Shown here: piece after piece, positions 26,116 to 34,086 of the stretch
How positions within the stretch are numbered: the first letter of the stretch is position 1
How the letters are laid out: every line of letters starts with the position of its first letter
Assembly (NCBI RefSeq): GCF_001282625.1
Contig: NZ_CTEJ01000002.1
Span: 1,490,501-1,554,500 of the forward strand
DNA from: Lascolabacillus massiliensis
GTDB lineage: Bacteria > Bacteroidota > Bacteroidia > Bacteroidales > Dysgonomonadaceae
Direction: 5' to 3'
DNA length: 64,000 nucleotides
Position numbers and translations under genes: made by a program
Notes under the pieces: generated by a model
Told to the model about the DNA's origin: nothing
The model's input: the letters and a program-made list of their open reading frames with translations, nothing else
The model's database searches: none

Positions 26116-26619
26116 TTAAATATACTCAATCTTCAATACCTCAAATAGAATATCTTTGTTATCTCGTTTTAAAACAGCTTTATCTCCAACTTTCTTGTTA
26201 GTCAGTACTGTTGCCAAAGGTGACAGAAAGGATATTTTGCCTTTCGAGACATCGGCTTCATCAACGCCTACAATTTGAAAAGTTTTTATCTTGTTTGTTT
26301 CCTCTATCTTTAAGGTAACTGTTGCTCCAAACCTTATCTCATTTTGTGGTTGATCTTCTAAATTGATCACTACAGCTGAATCTATTCTGTTATCAAGCAG
26401 AAATATTTTCGCATTAATAAATTTCTGGGCAACCCATTTTTCATATTCGTCTGCAATGTTAAGACTTTCTCTTTCTAAGACAAGGCTCTCCCTCTCAGCC
26501 AATAACTCATCCATCCCTGCTTGGGTTACATAATTAATTTCTCCTTCAGGTAAAAAAGCTCTGGGTGGCACAATGGGTATTTTTTCCTGATCATCCTCTT
26601 TGACAAATCCTCGGCTCAT
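26116..26619 (-). CDS. GreA/GreB-family elongation factor-like protein
   Basis: This 167-residue protein has a GreB-like arrangement: a long helical N-terminal hairpin (residues about 25-75, charged, with the ERESLVLERESL stretch) and a C-terminal FKBP-like domain (IRFGATVTLKI, QIVGVDEADVSKGKISFLSPLATVLTNKKVGD, LKIEYI). The acidic tip typical of GreA/B (Asp-Glu) is not obvious, and the N-terminal leader RGFVKEDDQEKIPIVPPR is unlike classical GreA. Transcript-cleavage activity is therefore plausible but not certain. It is monocistronic and converges with the tRNA-Leu gene. Confidence 0.82.
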   Translation of the reverse strand: MSRGFVKEDDQEKIPIVPPRAFLPEGEINYVTQAGMDELLAERESLVLERESLNIADEYEKWVAQKFINAKIFLLDNRIDSAVVINLEDQPQNEIRFGATVTLKIEETNKIKTFQIVGVDEADVSKGKISFLSPLATVLTNKKVGDKAVLKRDNKDILFEVLKIEYI

Positions 26620-26947
26620 AGTTATTAGAGTTTATGTTTTATTATTAAACAACTTATCTTCAAAAACTTCCCAAAAATTTAGAGGAATCTGCATTTGCAT
26701 TTATAATTCTCTTTCAATTTCTGGATCAGTTTGTGTTGTCCTGATTTATTTACATATAATATAAACTTATTTCAGGGCATATCAAGTTTCACTCTGACTT
26801 TCCTCTTATCCGACTCTTACCCGGCTCTTATCTTCTTCTTATATGGCTTATATAAACAGGGTCATTATAAGTAGGAGGTAGGGGGCAGGTTAGGTTAAGA
26901 TATGGATGAAATATACTAATAAAGGTAGATATTCTGCATAAAAAAAG
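26620..26947. other. Intergenic gap between the gre-like gene and pckA terminator
   Basis: I see no open gene here. The stretch holds a short phased tandem repeat (26792-26835, listed separately), a purine-rich run around 26871-26900 (GGAGGTAGGGGGCAGG), and AT-rich flanks. The regulatory sites of the GreB-like gene should lie at its left end. Nothing else is supportable. Confidence 0.6.
26792..26835. repeat. 11-bp tandem repeat, four units
   Basis: Four consecutive 11-bp units lie head to tail: CTCTGACTTTC, CTCTTATCCGA, CTCTTACCCGG and CTCTTATCTTC. The last three share CTCTTAYC. The period matches one DNA helical turn. The flanks continue the CT-rich character but lose the period. Confidence 0.75.
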
Positions 26948-26976
26948 GAAACCATCCCGATAATTGGGATGGTTTC
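26948..26976 (-). terminator. Terminator of pckA
   Basis: GAAACCATCCC (26948-26958) and GGGATGGTTTC (26966-26976) form a perfect 11-bp stem with a 7-base loop. On the minus strand a C and then a T-run follow (A-run at 26941-26946). The plus strand also ends in four T. It lies 60 bases beyond the pckA stop. Confidence 0.92.
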
Positions 26977-27035
26977 TTTTAAAGCAGTCGGGAAACAGAA
27001 TGTTTTCCCTGATAGTTTATGATCAAATAAATGTA

Positions 27036-28628
27036 TTAGTCTAACTGTGGACCTGAAGGGATCAAAGCTTTAGCTGCATCAGTGTCGGTATACTGTTTGA
27101 AGTTTTCAATATACATAGCTGCAAGTTTCTTAGCTTTTGCTTCCCATTCGCTCTTATCTGCATAAGTTGAACGTGGGTCAAGGATATCTGATACATTATT
27201 CAATTTAGCAGGTACAGTAAGATTCATAATTGGAATATGAATTGTTTCAGCCTCTTCAATTGAACCATCGATGATAGCATCAATGATAGCACGAGTATCT
27301 TTCAATGAGATACGTTTTCCTGTTCCGTTCCATCCTGTGTTTACAAGATATGCTTTTGCATTGTGCTGCTCCATTTTCTCAGCAAGACGCTGTGCATAAA
27401 TTGTTGGGTGAACAGTTAGGAAAGCTTCACCGAAAGCTGGTGAGAATGATGGAACCGGTTCAGTAATTCCACGCTCTGTACCTGCAAGCTTACTGGTAAA
27501 TCCGCATAGGAAGTGATACTGTGCCTGGTTGTTATCCAAGATTGATACCGGAGGTAATACACCAAATGCATCAGCTGAAAGATAGATGATCTTTTTAGCA
27601 TGTCCTGCACGAGATGGCAATACAATTTTGCTGATGTGGTAAATTGGATAGGATACACGTGTATTTTCTGTTGCAGAGATGTCAGAGAAATCGATATTAC
27701 CTTCATCATCAACAGCAACGTTTTCTAGAAGTGCATCGCGACGGATAGCTCTCCAGATGTCTGGTTCGTTCTCTTCGCTCAGGTTTACAGTTTTTGCATA
27801 GCAACCACCTTCGTAGTTGAATACTCCGTTGTCATCCCATCCGTGCTCGTCGTCACCAATCAAGAAGCGTTTTGGGTCGGCAGAAAGAGTTGTTTTACCA
27901 GTTCCTGAAAGACCAAAGAAGATAGCTACATCACCATCTTTGCCAACGTTTGCAGAGCAGTGCATTGAAGCGATACCGCGTAATGGCAGATAGTAGTTCA
28001 TAAGGGCAAAAATACCTTTTTTCATTTCACCACCATACCATGTTCCACCGATAACCTGCATTTTTTCGGTAAGATCGAACAGGGTGAAGTTTTCAGAATT
28101 TAATCCGTGCTCCTGCCATTTATCGTTGGTAGTTTTAGATCCGTTTAAGCACACGAAATCAGGCTCTCCGTAATGAGCAAGCTCGTAGTGAGAAGGACGA
28201 ATGAACATGTTGGTCACAAAATGAGCCTGCCATGCTACTTCCATGATGAAACGTACTTTCATGCGGGTGTCTTCATTTGTACCGCAGAATGTGTCAACTA
28301 CATAAAGTTTTTTAGCTTTAGAAAGCTGAGTAGTTACACGACCCTTGCAATAGTTGAATGCTTCTTTTGAACATGGGCGGTTGATAGTACCATCCCACCA
28401 AAGAGTGTCTTTTGTTACGTCGTCTTTCACGAAGTATTTGTCCTTAGGAGAACGACCTGTGAACTTACCTGTGTATACAGCTGTTGCACCACTCTTTGTT
28501 AGCTTAGCTTTTTCGAAACCTTCATTTGCAGGATTCATCTCATCTTGAAAGAGAGTCTCGTAAGAAGGATTGTGAACTATTTCAAAATCCCCCACAATTC
28601 CGTACTTGCTTAAATCTAAATTTGCCAT
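27036..28628 (-). CDS. pckA: Phosphoenolpyruvate carboxykinase (ATP)
   Basis: This enzyme interconverts oxaloacetate and PEP with ATP/ADP. In fermentative Bacteroidota it often runs toward carboxylation, fixing CO2 on the way to succinate. The 530-residue protein has [16 protein letters not shown] near the N-terminus, the kinase-2-like [15 protein letters not shown] (P-loop), [23 protein letters not shown] (metal site) and [24 protein letters not shown]. It has its own minus-strand promoter and terminator, so it is monocistronic. Confidence 0.98.
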   Translation of the reverse strand: MANLDLSKYGIVGDFEIVHNPSYETLFQDEMNPANEGFEKAKLTKSGATAVYTGKFTGRSPKDKYFVKDDVTKDTLWWDGTINRPCSKEAFNYCKGRVTTQLSKAKKLYVVDTFCGTNEDTRMKVRFIMEVAWQAHFVTNMFIRPSHYELAHYGEPDFVCLNGSKTTNDKWQEHGLNSENFTLFDLTEKMQVIGGTWYGGEMKKGIFALMNYYLPLRGIASMHCSANVGKDGDVAIFFGLSGTGKTTLSADPKRFLIGDDEHGWDDNGVFNYEGGCYAKTVNLSEENEPDIWRAIRRDALLENVAVDDEGNIDFSDISATENTRVSYPIYHISKIVLPSRAGHAKKIIYLSADAFGVLPPVSILDNNQAQYHFLCGFTSKLAGTERGITEPVPSFSPAFGEAFLTVHPTIYAQRLAEKMEQHNAKAYLVNTGWNGTGKRISLKDTRAIIDAIIDGSIEEAETIHIPIMNLTVPAKLNNVSDILDPRSTYADKSEWEAKAKKLAAMYIENFKQYTDTDAAKALIPSGPQLD

Positions 28629-28699
28629 CTTAATAATTAGGGTTTAATGTTTATGATTGTATAAAACTTATTCTGTATTTTAAACCTGAAACAACTGTA

Positions 28700-28707
28700 C
28701 AAAAATA
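28700..28707 (-). promoter_or_regulatory. Likely -7 promoter element of pckA
   Basis: CAAAAATA on the plus strand reads TATTTTTG on the minus strand. It lies 72 bases upstream of the pckA ATG. The region is AT-rich, so a chance match is possible. Confidence 0.45.
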
Positions 28708-28831
28708 TACAAATTATTTTATTCTGGAAAGGAATTAAAGAAAATTTTCTTTAATTGGTGATTTTTTCTCCTTCAAACCTCTAATTCAACAAAAAAAGGA
28801 TATAAAAGTTTAGATAAAGAACGAAAAATTG

Positions 28832-28839
28832 TACCTTTG
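28832..28839 (+). promoter_or_regulatory. -7 promoter element of upp
   Basis: TACCTTTG is a perfect TAnnTTTG. It overlaps the upstream alternative start at 28837 and thus supports the ATG at 28864, 24 bases downstream. Confidence 0.65.
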
Positions 28840-28863
28840 TTTTCCGAAAATAAATTTATCCCT

Positions 28864-29523
28864 ATGCAAATAATTAACTTTTCGGAGCAAAATTCGCTAA
28901 TCAGTATCTATATACGCGAAATAAGAGATATAACAATCCAAAATGACAGACTTCGTTTTCGCAGAAATATAGAGAGGATTGGAGAAATCATGGCTTATGA
29001 AATTAGTAAGCAGTTAGCCTATAAAACCATAAGTGTTAATACTCCACTAGATGTTGCTGATGCAAATATTCCTGATGAGGAGATAGTGATTGCTACTATC
29101 CTTAGAGCGGGTTTGCCGTTTCATCACGGTATGCTTAATTATTTTGATGGTGCGGAAAACGCGTTTGTATCTGCTTACAGGAAGTATAAAGAGACGGGGC
29201 ATCAGTCGTTTGATATCCACATTGAATATATTGCTTCACCCTCTATAGAAGGTAAAACATTGATTCTTACTGATCCGATGCTTGCCACTGGAAGTAGCAT
29301 GGAGCTTACTTACAGGGCACTGCTTACAAAAGGGAATCCATCTAAAATTCATATTGCAACTATAATTGCAAGTCAGCAGGCTATTGACTACTGCAAGATG
29401 CATTTCCCTGAGGATAAAACTACTATATGGGCTGCTGCAATTGATCCGGGATTGAATGAGTCTTCTTATATTGTTCCAGGTATTGGTGATGCAGGCGATC
29501 TTGCCTACGGTGCTAAGGTTTAG
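28864..29523 (+). CDS. upp: Uracil phosphoribosyltransferase
   Basis: Upp makes UMP from uracil and PRPP. From the ATG at 28864 the protein has 219 residues. It shows IATILRAGLPFHHGML and the PRPP-binding loop LILTDPMLATGSSMELTYRAL, then AAIDPGLNESSYIVPGIGDAGDLAYG with the uracil-contacting C-terminal loop. A uracil-type NCS2 permease is encoded at 38.3 kb, so the two would form the pyrimidine salvage route without being adjacent. Its stop overlaps the stop of a convergent glycosyltransferase by 4 bases. Confidence 0.95.
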   Translation: MQIINFSEQNSLISIYIREIRDITIQNDRLRFRRNIERIGEIMAYEISKQLAYKTISVNTPLDVADANIPDEEIVIATILRAGLPFHHGMLNYFDGAENAFVSAYRKYKETGHQSFDIHIEYIASPSIEGKTLILTDPMLATGSSMELTYRALLTKGNPSKIHIATIIASQQAIDYCKMHFPEDKTTIWAAAIDPGLNESSYIVPGIGDAGDLAYGAKV

Positions 29524-30509
29524 TCGTAGAACTTTTTCTCGAAAGCTTTAAACTCTCCTTTATTTAGAATCAGTCGTTTCCAGACAGCTGACAAAAATCC
29601 TGTTCCATAGCCTGTGAGCTGTATCCATGATGCTGCAATGCTATATAGGGCTACATTGAATGATTTGCTGATTTTGAGTGAATCTATGAAGATAACTATA
29701 GAGTATACTACAGGTGTCAGGAGGAACAGAGGTGATATTACTGATAGTAACACCATTGCTGCCATTCCAACCACAAAGCAGGCGGGAAGTGAGTGAACTA
29801 ATTTAAGTGAGCCGGGATGCAGCAGGTGCAGATTGATTCTGGCAATTCCTGAATTATAGACCTGTTTGAAAAACTGACGGAAGGTGGACCTTCTCTTATG
29901 GTAAACATAAGCATCGGTAATAAGTGCAGTTTTAAATCCTGACTTAATGAGGCGGAGACTAAAGTCGATATCTTCTCCAAATCTCATCTTTCCATATCCA
30001 CCAACTGCTTTAAATGCTTTTTTTGTTACGCCAAGGTTGAAACTACGTGGGTGAAATTTATCTATCGATTTTTTTCCTCCTCTTATTCCTCCCGTAGTAA
30101 AGAAGGAGGTCATAGAGTAGTTGATAGCTTTTTGTATGGTGGTAAAGCCGGGGAGTGCAGCATCTGGTCCTCCATAAGCATCTGTATTGTAAGATGAAAG
30201 GAATCTGACTACATTCTCCAGGTAACTCTCGGGTATGATGCAGTCGGAGTCGAAAAAGATAAGCCACTCATACTGTGCAAGCTCTGCTCCTGCATTTCTA
30301 CTTAAGCCGGGGCCCGAATTTGCTTTTTCGAAATAGTTAATGTTAAGCCGATCGGTATATTTACCGGCTACCTTATCACTCTTTAGTGTTGATCCATCTT
30401 CTACGATTATAACTTCAAACTGCTTGAAGGTCTGATTAGAAAGACTCATTAGTAGTTCGTCCAGCTCGTCGGGACGGTTGAAGACTGGTATTATAACCGA
30501 GAATTGCAT
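29520..30509 (-). CDS. Glycosyltransferase family 2, membrane-anchored
   Basis: The start at 30509 gives MQFSVIIPVFNRPDELDELLMSLSNQTF, the usual GT2 N-terminus; a longer reading would begin upstream of the -7 element at 30534. The DxD-like site is WLIFFDSDCIIPE and the acceptor region is FGEDIDFSLRLIKSG. After residue 235 two hydrophobic segments (LPACFVVGMAAMVLLSVISPLFLL and the SIVIFIDSL region) tether it to the membrane. The target is unknown. It is an isolated gene, convergent with upp. Confidence 0.88.
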   Translation of the reverse strand: MQFSVIIPVFNRPDELDELLMSLSNQTFKQFEVIIVEDGSTLKSDKVAGKYTDRLNINYFEKANSGPGLSRNAGAELAQYEWLIFFDSDCIIPESYLENVVRFLSSYNTDAYGGPDAALPGFTTIQKAINYSMTSFFTTGGIRGGKKSIDKFHPRSFNLGVTKKAFKAVGGYGKMRFGEDIDFSLRLIKSGFKTALITDAYVYHKRRSTFRQFFKQVYNSGIARINLHLLHPGSLKLVHSLPACFVVGMAAMVLLSVISPLFLLTPVVYSIVIFIDSLKISKSFNVALYSIAASWIQLTGYGTGFLSAVWKRLILNKGEFKAFEKKFYD

Positions 30510-30533
30510 AGGTGATCTTTTTTTTATTCTGTA

Positions 30534-30541
30534 CAAAACTA
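30534..30541 (-). promoter_or_regulatory. -7 promoter element of the GT2 gene
   Basis: CAAAACTA reads TAGTTTTG on the minus strand. The leader to the ATG at 30509 would be about 20 bases. Confidence 0.55.
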
Positions 30542-30620
30542 AACATTTTCTTTCGTTCTTCAATTTATTTGTGACTGTTGATTGTGATTGATAAAAACAA
30601 ATAAAAAAATGTGAAAATCA

Positions 30621-30650
30621 TTGAATATTTAAAAAAATAGAATACCTTTG
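30621..30650 (+). promoter_or_regulatory. Promoter of the DUF4369/TlpA-like lipoprotein (-33 and -7)
   Basis: TTG (30621-30623) and TACCTTTG (30643-30650) are separated by 19 bases, the textbook Bacteroidota arrangement. The gene starts 27 bases later. Confidence 0.7.
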
Positions 30651-30676
30651 CGAATTATAATATTCAGATATAAGTA

Positions 30677-31795
30677 ATGTCCAGGCTATTTATAGGCATA
30701 ATTATTTGTGTATCAATACTACTAACTATCACATGCAGTAGGGGAGATGGAACTGTCATTAAAGGTGAAATAACCAGTCTTGACTATCCTTATCTTCTTG
30801 CTACATATCTTTCTTCTGATACGCTGGTAATTGATACTATACCGGTTAATAGCACTGGAGGGTTCTCTTATAATGTTGATATAGATTCACTGACTACATT
30901 CACTATCTATATGAATAACTATGAGAGTGCTGCTGTAGTTTATGCTGACAAGAACCAAAAATTAAAAGTTGTTGGTGATGCTAAATTGCCTGATCTGATA
31001 AGAGTTAACGGTAATGAAATCAATGATGATCTTACTCTGTTCAAGAAGCAAAACCAGGATCTGCTGAAACAGCGAGGTCAATTGCTTTTCAATTTCAATA
31101 TAAGTGGTGATTCGGATTCTATACAGTTTAATACTTTAAACAGAAATGATGATATCGCTAGCATGAACCTGCTGAATCATGAACTAACTTTAAGGGCAGA
31201 GGAGTATATACGTGAAAATCCTACAAAACTATCCAGTCTTGTGCTTATAAGTAATTTCTTTATGAACAGCGATACTCCATTAGCACTGGAGAGGGTTTTG
31301 GGATATATTGAGGGTGATATAAAAGAGACGCGAATTGCAAAACGATTATATGCATATTCCGAGAAGGTGAACCGCTCTGCAGAAGGTGCAATAATTCCAT
31401 ATTTTCAGTTGCACGATCTAAAGGGTGATACTATAAATTCTTATGATTACAAAGGTAAATACCTGCTTCTTTCATTTGTTTCCTCTTCAGGAATTGAGTC
31501 ACGGGAAACAATTGAGCTTCTGAAAAATGAGTATGAAAAGCTCGATAGCAGCAAGGTTGAATTTGTTTCTGTATATATTGATTCAGATATTTACCCTGTA
31601 GATTATCCTCAACAAGATTCGATACCCTGGACAATAGTTCCCGAAAAAAGAAGCTGGGGATCTGATATAGTTGATTTGTTAAATGTGCAGTATATACCAT
31701 TTAACATACTTGTTAAACCTGACGGTGTTATAATGGAGAGGAATGTTCCTTCCCAGGAGGTTGCTGAGGTAATCAACAAATCATTAGATAATTAA
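30677..31795 (+). CDS. DUF4369-type lipoprotein with a cysteine-less thioredoxin-like domain
   Basis: A lipoprotein signal (MSRLFIGIIICVSILLTITCS) precedes Cys20. Residues about 22-115 look like a DUF4369 domain (VIKGEITSLDYPYLLATYL, VDIDSLTTFTIYMNN). The C-terminal 130 residues have the TlpA/ResA layout (IIPYFQLHDLKGDTINSYDYKGKYLLLSF). Where the active-site CxxC should be it reads SSSGIES, so no redox cysteines remain. It lies 33 bases before yifB. The domain probably serves in binding or as a scaffold. Similar degenerate proteins occur in Bacteroidetes; the role is unknown. Confidence 0.82.
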   Translation: MSRLFIGIIICVSILLTITCSRGDGTVIKGEITSLDYPYLLATYLSSDTLVIDTIPVNSTGGFSYNVDIDSLTTFTIYMNNYESAAVVYADKNQKLKVVGDAKLPDLIRVNGNEINDDLTLFKKQNQDLLKQRGQLLFNFNISGDSDSIQFNTLNRNDDIASMNLLNHELTLRAEEYIRENPTKLSSLVLISNFFMNSDTPLALERVLGYIEGDIKETRIAKRLYAYSEKVNRSAEGAIIPYFQLHDLKGDTINSYDYKGKYLLLSFVSSSGIESRETIELLKNEYEKLDSSKVEFVSVYIDSDIYPVDYPQQDSIPWTIVPEKRSWGSDIVDLLNVQYIPFNILVKPDGVIMERNVPSQEVAEVINKSLDN

Positions 31796-31827
31796 TTTAA
31801 AAAATATAATCTGAAAAACTGTAACAA

Positions 31828-33369
31828 ATGCTGGTCAAAGTATTTGGAGCAGCTGTTCAAGGTATAGATGCAACTCTAATCACTATTGAAGTAAACTGCT
31901 CTAGAGGTATCCGGTTTCTCCTTGTTGGGTTACCGGATACTTCCGTAAAGGAGAGTCACGAACGTATTGTGTCGGCTCTGGAAGTAAATGGGCTTAAATT
32001 CCCTCGCAAACAAGTAGTTATTAATATGTCGCCCGCAGATATCAGGAAAGAGGGTTCGGCGTACGATCTCCCGCTGGCTGTTGGAATCCTGGCAGCTTCT
32101 GAGTCTGTGAGAACGGATAAGCTTGGTGATTATCTTATTATGGGTGAGCTTTCGCTTGATGGCTCTGTTCTGCCCCTGCGAGGTGCCTTGCCTATTGCTA
32201 TAATGGCAAAAGAAAATGGCTTTAAAGGGCTTGTTCTGCCATTGGCGAATGCTAAGGAGGCTGCTGTTGTGGAGGGCCTGGATGTTTATGGTGTCAGCAA
32301 TATTAGAGAGGTGGTTGATATGTTCAATAACAACGAACTGCCTGATGTAACCAAGGTTGACCTTGATGAGGAATTCAGAAATAGCATATCTGATTATGAG
32401 CTTGATTTCTCAGATGTTAAGGGTCAGGAGAATGTAAAAAGAGCAATTGAAGTTGCTGCAGCAGGAGGCCATAATATAATTATGGTTGGTCCCCCTGGAT
32501 CAGGCAAATCTATGATGGCTAAAAGGGTGCCATCAATTCTACCTCCATTTACTCTGGACGAGGCACTCGAGACAACCAAAATACATAGTGTGGCGGGAAG
32601 GACTGATTTGAACTCATCTCTAATGTTTAACCGCCCTTTTCAAACACCTCATCACTCAATCAGTAATGTTGCAATGGTTGGGGGTGGTACTAATCCGCAG
32701 CCTGGAGAAATAAGTCTGGCTCACAACGGGATACTGTTTCTGGATGAGCTGCCTGAATTTAATAGGAGTGTTCTTGAGGTGCTGCGTCAACCTCTTGAGG
32801 ATCGTGAAATTACCATATCAAGATCAAAATACAGTGTTAAATATCCTGCCGGATTTATGCTGGTAGCAGCCATGAATCCTTGTCCCTGCGGCTATCATAA
32901 TCACCCTGACAGGGAGTGTGTATGTCCTGCCGGCTCTGTTCTTAAGTACCTCAATAAAATATCAGGTCCGCTCATGGATAGAATAGATATACAGATTGAG
33001 ATTGTTCCTGTACCATTTGAGAAGATATCTGGTAGGGCTTCTTCAGAGAAGAGTTCTGATATAAGAGAGAGGGTTATCAGGGCAAGGGAGATACAACGTA
33101 AGAGATTTAAGAGTGTAAAGGGTGTTCATTCTAATGCGCAGATGACAAGCCGGATGCTGCACAGATTTGCACAGCCTGATGCTGCGGGACTGAAGTTGCT
33201 CAAAACAGCAATGGAGCGACGATCGCTTTCGGCAAGAGCATACGACCGTATATTAAAGGTTGCCCGTACTATCGCTGATATTGATAACAGTGAGAATATA
33301 AAACCCGTTCATATTGCAGAGGCTATAAATTACAGGAATCTGGATAGTGAGAACTGGGCATATAAGTAA
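31828..33369 (+). CDS. YifB/ComM-family Mg-chelatase-like AAA+ ATPase
   Basis: ComM is a hexameric branch-migration helicase used in natural transformation. The N-terminal LonC-like region is followed by the Walker A loop VGPPGSGKSMMAKRV, HHSISNVAMVGGG, the Walker B ILFLDELPEF, and the Cys cluster NPCPCGYHNHPDRECVCP with four or more metal-ligand candidates. The C-terminal Mg_chelatase_C region contains RSLSARAYDRILKVARTIAD. At 513 residues it is complete. It is convergent with the M15 gene with no gap. Competence genes are not otherwise present in the window. Confidence 0.95.
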   Translation: MLVKVFGAAVQGIDATLITIEVNCSRGIRFLLVGLPDTSVKESHERIVSALEVNGLKFPRKQVVINMSPADIRKEGSAYDLPLAVGILAASESVRTDKLGDYLIMGELSLDGSVLPLRGALPIAIMAKENGFKGLVLPLANAKEAAVVEGLDVYGVSNIREVVDMFNNNELPDVTKVDLDEEFRNSISDYELDFSDVKGQENVKRAIEVAAAGGHNIIMVGPPGSGKSMMAKRVPSILPPFTLDEALETTKIHSVAGRTDLNSSLMFNRPFQTPHHSISNVAMVGGGTNPQPGEISLAHNGILFLDELPEFNRSVLEVLRQPLEDREITISRSKYSVKYPAGFMLVAAMNPCPCGYHNHPDRECVCPAGSVLKYLNKISGPLMDRIDIQIEIVPVPFEKISGRASSEKSSDIRERVIRAREIQRKRFKSVKGVHSNAQMTSRMLHRFAQPDAAGLKLLKTAMERRSLSARAYDRILKVARTIADIDNSENIKPVHIAEAINYRNLDSENWAYK

Positions 33370-34050
33370 TCACCTTTTCTCGAAGTGATGATCATCATAG
33401 TATTTAGTGAAGGTATGTCCCCACCTGAATCCTAACCTGCGGAACTCATTTGCAACTATGTGGCCGGGGTATAGTGTGCCGTTGACAGTTGTGTCCAACA
33501 CCGCTCCGGCTGGAGTGTTTGGTCTGTCTATGTTTTTCCATCTGAGTGGATTGAATCTTGGATTTATATCAATTGCCATTCCTGTGGCATGTTTTGAATA
33601 GGATATGTTTCTATAGCAGAAGCTATAGCTGTTGTTGTCAGCCATAGATAGACTATCATTCCAGCCATATTTTACTATTGGTATTGCTTTTTCAATTACA
33701 AATCCCTCATCTAACATGAAGCTGAAAATCTCTTTTATATCATTGGCGATTTGTCGGTTAGTAACCACCTGCCCTTTGTGAATCTTGCCATCAGTGGATA
33801 TGTAATATACATCAACCAGTTCAAGCTGACTGATTATTTCTTCGGGTGCTTCTGAATACTCTACTGCTTCATCAAAAGTATAGCTTGCATCTATTATTGT
33901 GTCGGGTAGCACAGGTTCCTGTATAATATTTTGTAGATCCTCTGCAGTGGAATCTGCATGGATATCTGCAGGGGTCGCTGAATCTCTTCTATTATTGTTA
34001 CAGGATAGAATGATTAAGAAAATCAGGAAGAAAAGATTTTGGAGTCTCAT
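33370..34050 (-). CDS. M15-family D-Ala-D-Ala carboxypeptidase-like lipoprotein
   Basis: A lipoprotein signal (FFLIFLIILSCNNN) shows export to the envelope. The C-terminal half is an M15/VanY-type domain: YSKHATGMAIDINP supplies the zinc His and Asp, and the closing KYYDDHHFE supplies the second His. The usual catalytic Glu is the last one of DHHFE. It would trim peptidoglycan stem peptides. The N-terminal part (residues about 20-65) is low-complexity and acidic. It is 36 bases downstream of dnaX and likely co-transcribed. Its stop directly abuts that of yifB. Confidence 0.88.
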   Translation of the reverse strand: MRLQNLFFLIFLIILSCNNNRRDSATPADIHADSTAEDLQNIIQEPVLPDTIIDASYTFDEAVEYSEAPEEIISQLELVDVYYISTDGKIHKGQVVTNRQIANDIKEIFSFMLDEGFVIEKAIPIVKYGWNDSLSMADNNSYSFCYRNISYSKHATGMAIDINPRFNPLRWKNIDRPNTPAGAVLDTTVNGTLYPGHIVANEFRRLGFRWGHTFTKYYDDHHFEKR

Positions 34051-34086
34051 CCCTTGTAAGCTCTCTTTTATTTGTTTAAATGTTTC

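Noticed and set aside
25965-26201. Open frame over the tRNA-Leu gene and its terminator
   Set aside because: It reads through a well-formed tRNA, shows no protein-like composition and has no promoter of its own.
26620-26947. Possible small RNA or CRISPR-like array in the gap before pckA
   Set aside because: The 11-bp repeat is too short and continuous to be a CRISPR array, and I see no clear promoter plus terminator for a small RNA.
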